From NCBI GenBank assembly GCA_032207245.1, contig CM063505.1:179129296-179193295 (forward strand): 64,000 nt of DNA, given 5' to 3'. Below the pieces are notes generated by a model. It saw nothing but the letters and a program-made list of their open reading frames with translations, had not been told where the DNA came from and ran no database searches. This stretch comes from Pardosa pseudoannulata. Lineage: Eukaryota > Arthropoda > Arachnida > Araneae > Lycosidae. The translations under genes and the position numbers were made by a program. Positions 59,771-64,000 of the stretch are shown here, piece after piece. Every line of letters begins with the position of its first letter. Within the stretch, counting starts at the first letter, position 1.

Positions 59771-62750
59771 CCCAAACCTCATCCTGATGGTCCTGATGGT
59801 CATAACTGTGTACTGACACAACATGCAGAAGCTCCTCTTCTAAACAGGAGAGTCTGTGTCCAGCATTCCTCCAACTCCGACGCATGCGCATTTGATGTCT
59901 ACCCCCCAAAAGAGAAAGAAACAATCAATCTTACCATGTCAGTACAGGTGTCAATATTTGGCGCAGTATCGAAAGTTTGGCAAATCAATTTTGAAATATT
60001 TTTATGTATACTTTAATGCTTTACTCTTTATATTAATTTCGGAATTAAGACATTCAATGCATGACTTCTTACAACACTTATATATTCATATTTTATTCTT
60101 AAATAGAAGGCAAAAAACTACATTTTTAATATCAGTTATTCAGTAGTTATCATTTTTGGATGGATTTATTCTGTTGTTTACAATCCTCAAAGTGCTAATG
60201 ACAAATTAAGAAGATTAGAAATTTAGAATATGTTGCAAATAAAAATTATCTTGACATGCATTTAACATTATAAAAGATTTCATTCCTTTTGTCGTCAGTC
60301 AGTTATTTAAGTGTACAAGTGATACAAAAATATTAATTTGATGAGACCCTAGCTGTCAAATTATGTACAAATAACTATATATTCATATCTTAACTATTTA
60401 AAAATTAATCTAGAATTTCTCAATTTTATTCAGCAATTTTTAAATTTTATTACAGAGTTCAAACTATGTTTTACACTATGTATATACAACCAGAATAAAT
60501 AGACTAATTACTTTATAGCAAAATTTACTTTTACTGCTCAGTAGAATTAAACATAGTGTTAAAATATTTTTTTCCCAAAGAATGTTTATTCTTTAAAACT
60601 TTGATAAATTTTTCCATATCCATAATTTTACCCTTTTAGAGTTATTAAACTTTTAGTAAATAACAAAAAATCATAACTTTAATGAGGTTAAGTTAATGGA
60701 TAAATAAATATAACCTCATAAAAGTTAAAGAATTTTTTAGTGGAAAATGCTCTAACAGCTATTTGTAAATTTATGGATATCTATATCCACTGCTCTATAG
60801 TCTATGTGGTAAACAGACATGATAATATTTTTACTACTCTAATTAGCTGTGTGAGTAGGCCTTTCAAAAATTATGCACTTCCAATTTAAATTATCATATG
60901 TTGATAAACTGCCCCCTATGCCAGGAATTTCCTAACAACATTTCTAGGATATGTGTAATTGACAAATTATGTTACAAAAAACATCCAATTTTTAGTTAAT
61001 TTGATGCATATTTTATTTATCAAAGTATAATTTTATCTTTATATGATAATATAACAAATTATAGCAAAACATTATTAAACAATGTTATACAAAAATTTAT
61101 GACCCATGGGTTTTTACTGATATAAATTAATGGTATTAAATAATTATCTCTTTAATAAGTATATGTTATGAAGAAAATGTTTGTTTGTATATTTGCTGGT
61201 GCTAATTAAAACATTGTTATAGATATAAATTTCGTGAATTTACAACATCATTTATAAAATTTCTCTTAATTTTGTGTGAAAATGCATTCATTTACAGAGA
61301 TATAACTTATTTAAAGAAAAACCAACATAGTTATTTAAAAAAATAAAATTTTTGATTAACTCTTTCATATTGAAACATTTTAAAAAAGATGAAACTTAAA
61401 ATCTCTGTACAGATAACAAATCTGAACAAACTTGACTAATTGAATTTTTATTCAAAATGTTTATTTTTTTTTTACATTGCTTTTTTACATTACAACTTTT
61501 ATTATCTATTTATTATGTATTTTTTTATCTCACTTATAAATGAAACCTAAAAACATGTATAAAAAAAAAATTACAATAAAATTAAAATGAAAATATAATA
61601 TAATATATAAATAATATAAAAGAAAATTTTAGTTTAATACAAAAACAAACATGTTACAATATAAAAATTAATAAAAAATTAAAATTTAAAAAAAAAATGT
61701 AAACAGAATACATAAAAAAATATTTTTTTAATATAAAACAACAAACATATTTAATAATAAAATAAAAAAAATACACACCTTAATTTGAGTGTAAAGTAAA
61801 CTAATTTTTCAACTAGTATAATTTTAAAAACAATTATAAAAAAAACATAAACAAAATTTAAACATTAGATACAAATTTATAGCCACAATAATCATCATAT
61901 TAAAAACAATCATTGAATATTAAAACAAAAATCTTTTAAAGAATAGATTTTTCTGGTTTGATATTTCAAACTAATTTACTTTGCAGATTTCATTCAAAAT
62001 ACATTTGTTTTCATTCCATGTAGACATGAAAGCACCTTTGAGTATGCATTATATAAACTGACATTTTCAACACAGCTAATGGTCTTTTTAGTTGATTTCA
62101 TTCAAACATTATACTTTTTTTGGGATAAGTATACTATGTACATGTTACACAAACATTTTAATCATAAGTTAAAAATTGTACCAAACAAATAAATAATTTT
62201 CTAATTTTTCTTTCTATAAAAACTAAAAGTAAAAAAATTAAAACAAAATTTAAAATATTAAAAAATTTTAATTAACAAAAAATTTTTTTACAGTATGTAA
62301 ATAGATAAAATAATGTTATCATAATCAATTAAGCTTATCATATTACAACATATAATTAAAATTAAACTTTGTATTATTAGAAAAATAGGTATAAATAATT
62401 GTTAATAAAAATTCTGTAATTTTAAACATACAAAAATAATCCTAAATTATTATAAAAAATAAAATTATCTGTTCATTGTTTTAAAAATATATAAAATAAG
62501 ATAAAAAAAAATAACAATACAATTTTTTATTTAAAAAAAAAAATAATTATAAAAAACTTCAATTTTGTCAATTAAAAATGTATTATTATCAAAATCAAAA
62601 TTAGAAATAATTATGTAAAAAAGGAATCAAAAAAAATATTTAAAAAAAATTTTAACAAAATTTTCATGATGATGATTAAACATTAAAAAAATAAATTTAT
62701 GTCACCACAAAACTCCGATTCAAATCATGTTCACATAATTTATGTTTTGT
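59771..62750. other. Intergenic, very AT-rich, no gene seen
   Basis: The first 150 bp are GC-richer and include a 39-bp segment repeated inverted at 63,161-63,200. From about 60,200 to 62,700 the sequence is extremely AT-rich, with long A/T runs and no convincing open frame. Confidence 0.5.
59852..59890 (+). repeat. Inverted pair, left member
   Basis: It runs from GTCTGTGTCCAGCA to ACGCATGCGCA and matches the reverse complement of 63,161-63,200 with three mismatches and one gap. The CGCATGCGCA core is NRF1-like. Confidence 0.75.
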
Positions 62751-62775
62751 TAAAGAATCTTTCTTAGTAAAAGGT

Positions 62776-63021
62776 TTTTACAAATATTGCATCCATATGA
62801 TGATTCCATTTTTCATGAAATAAAATATAAACTTAGCGAATAAGTCAACCACAAAAAAAAGCACGTGGTGGCGAATTACTATGTAAATACAGCAATTAAG
62901 TGATCTTTTATAAAAAAAGTTTTTCATAAATGTTGCATCCATAAGATGGGCTTATTTTTCATGAAATAAAATATAAACAGCGAATAAGTCAACCACAAAA
63001 ATGCACGTGGTGGCGAGCTAC
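62776..63021 (+). repeat. Direct tandem repeat, period about 144 bp
   Basis: Two units share TTTTTCATGAAATAAAATAT, GCGAATAAGTCAACCACAAA and GCACGTGGTGGCGA (62,836 and 62,980 for GCGAATAAG). Each ends in a CACGTG E-box palindrome followed by GTGGCGA. Confidence 0.8.
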
Positions 63022-63098
63022 AAAAATGCGTGTTATTCCCTGGGCGACGGCACACTATATAAATTCAGCACTACAGTTGGCGAAATCTCTAGAAAGTA

Positions 63099-63157
63099 TG
63101 AACGGAGGGAAGCTGGTTTTGAAGTATAACCCTTCAAAACCAGCTTCCCTCCGTTCA
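63099..63157. repeat. Perfect 26-bp inverted repeat (hairpin)
   Basis: The left arm 63,099-63,124 begins TGAACGGAGGGAAGCTGG and is perfectly complementary to 63,132-63,157 across a 7-nt loop (TATAACC). It is GC-balanced in an AT-rich area. Confidence 0.9.
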
Positions 63158-63160
63158 CAG

Positions 63161-63200
63161 TGCGCATGCGTTGGAGTTTGGAGGGTTGCTGGACACAGAC
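63161..63200 (-). repeat. Inverted pair, right member
   Basis: Reverse-complement match to 59,852-59,890. It starts 3 bp after the 26-bp hairpin. Confidence 0.75.
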
Positions 63201-63436
63201 GCTTTTTTCTAAACGATACTTACTTTAAGAAGAACGTCTGCCAAGTGGATTAGTGCCAGCAACTGCGCAAGCGCTTGGATTTCGCCCTGACCAAAGTTCA
63301 AGTTCAGATTTAAAATAGTAGGCGTAATGTCGTTACAGTTGGCGCAACTGTTTATGAAATAATTGTATACTGAGATAACAGAATTTAAGAATTTCATACA
63401 GTTATATTCGTTTTAGATATTGAATTCATTTAATAT

Positions 63437-64000
63437 TTAACCCTCTGACTGCTCAATTTTTTGACCGAAATCGCTTTAAAAATGACATATTTTTTTTATT
63501 GCCTATTTGAAATCTATATATATTGGAGAATTCAAAAATGCATGTTTTCTTTGCAGGAAATATTTTTTATATAGATTTTTAGCCTTAGAAACTAAGTTGT
63601 AAGTATCATTAGAAACTAATTTCAGATGATTTCACCAAAATAATTCTTTTTAAAATAAATTTCTATTGAATTACAGTTAGCTTCTTTTTATTAAATAATA
63701 TAAAAAATATACAAAATTTAAGAATATATAAAGGACTGACTAAAAATATATTAGAAATGCAGTTTAGTGTGATAGGGTTTGAAGCAGGATTCAAGGCAAA
63801 GTCCAACTTCCCAGTCTTTGCACCAGATTCGTGTTTCTTTGCAAATATTTTTGCCATTTGCATCTTTTCCTGAACAGCATACACGACATTGTCTTCGAGG
63901 TTCTCTTTTTATGGGTTTAGGTGGTATGTCACTTGGAAAATAACGAGGTATCGATATCAAAGGGTTCCAAGTAGAACTCGGTCTTCCAGGACAACCGCTT
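63437..64000 (-). mobile_element. piggyBac-type element, 3' end, running off the window
   Basis: TTAA at 63,437-63,440 is followed by CCCTCTGACTGCTC, a piggyBac-type terminus. It precedes (on the minus strand, follows) a transposase C-terminus at 63,751-64,000. The other end lies beyond base 64,000. Its terminus differs from that of 9012-10085, so it is a different subfamily. Confidence 0.75.
63751..64000 (-). CDS. piggyBac-type transposase, C-terminal part
   Basis: The minus-strand frame is open from the window edge to a TAA at 63,751-63,753. It contains GRPSSTWNPL, then RYFPSDIPPKP, then a cysteine-rich zinc-binding domain: RQCRVCCSGKD, RIWCKDWEVGLCLESCF and YHT. This is the standard end of piggyBac transposases, where the Cys-rich domain reads the terminal repeats. 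One usual zinc-ligand cysteine (CxxC in CKTC-type motifs) is Trp here (CKDW), which may weaken zinc binding. No frameshift is seen in the 82 codons present. The catalytic Asp residues lie outside the window. Confidence 0.8.
   Translation of the reverse strand, partial: SGCPGRPSSTWNPLISIPRYFPSDIPPKPIKREPRRQCRVCCSGKDANGKNICKETRIWCKDWEVGLCLESCFKPYHTKLHF

Overview
The window is AT-rich nuclear DNA from an animal. Exons are scattered, introns run to several kilobases with GT/AG borders, TA microsatellites are long, and many transposon families are present. An arthropod is likely, and a chelicerate such as a spider fits the gene set and repeat load, but this is inference: no lineage-specific gene is present.

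Layout. (1) 1-950: last exon, 3' UTR and poly(A) signal of the histone variant H2A.Z, + strand. (2) 950-10,400: mostly gene-free. It holds one unassigned possible minus-strand exon (1784-2023), a decayed hAT transposase piece between 19-bp direct repeats, two tRNA-like SINEs, and a 1.07-kb internally deleted piggyBac element bounded by TTAA. (3) 10,671-15,452, minus: a full-length IQGAP-like gene without introns, with a frame break at one 80-nt patch. It looks like a retrocopy. (4) 16,092-31,612, plus: a six-exon TMEM130-like type I membrane protein (412 aa) with a PKD-like domain and a dileucine tail signal. It is head-to-head with the IQGAP gene, 639 bp apart. (5) 31.6-44.3 kb: no host gene recognised. 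It is a nested field of repeats, including two diverged copies of a ~1-kb family, a GC-richer element with a piggyBac end and a SINE inside, a mariner/IS630 fragment and a copia gag pseudogene. (6) 44,581-56,097, minus: an ANKRD16 orthologue in about eight exons. (7) 56,871-57,039, minus: a THAP zinc-finger exon in which the third zinc cysteine codon is TGA. (8) 57,261-59,770, plus: a 5'-truncated, internally deleted Jockey-type LINE with an intact reverse transcriptase and a tandemly duplicated 3' end. (9) 59.8-63.4 kb: very AT-rich, ending in a GC-richer patch with a perfect 26-bp hairpin and a 40-bp segment found inverted near 59.87 kb. (10) 63,437-64,000: 3' end of a second piggyBac element, with its transposase C-terminus running off the window.

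The host genes are not functionally linked: a nucleosome variant, a cytoskeletal scaffold copy, a membrane glycoprotein and an ankyrin-repeat protein. No operon, CRISPR array or prokaryotic feature was seen. The most interesting items are the intronless IQGAP copy with its two compensating frame changes, the THAP exon with TGA at a zinc-ligand position, the Jockey tandem 3' end, and the hairpin/inverted-repeat block at 63.1 kb.
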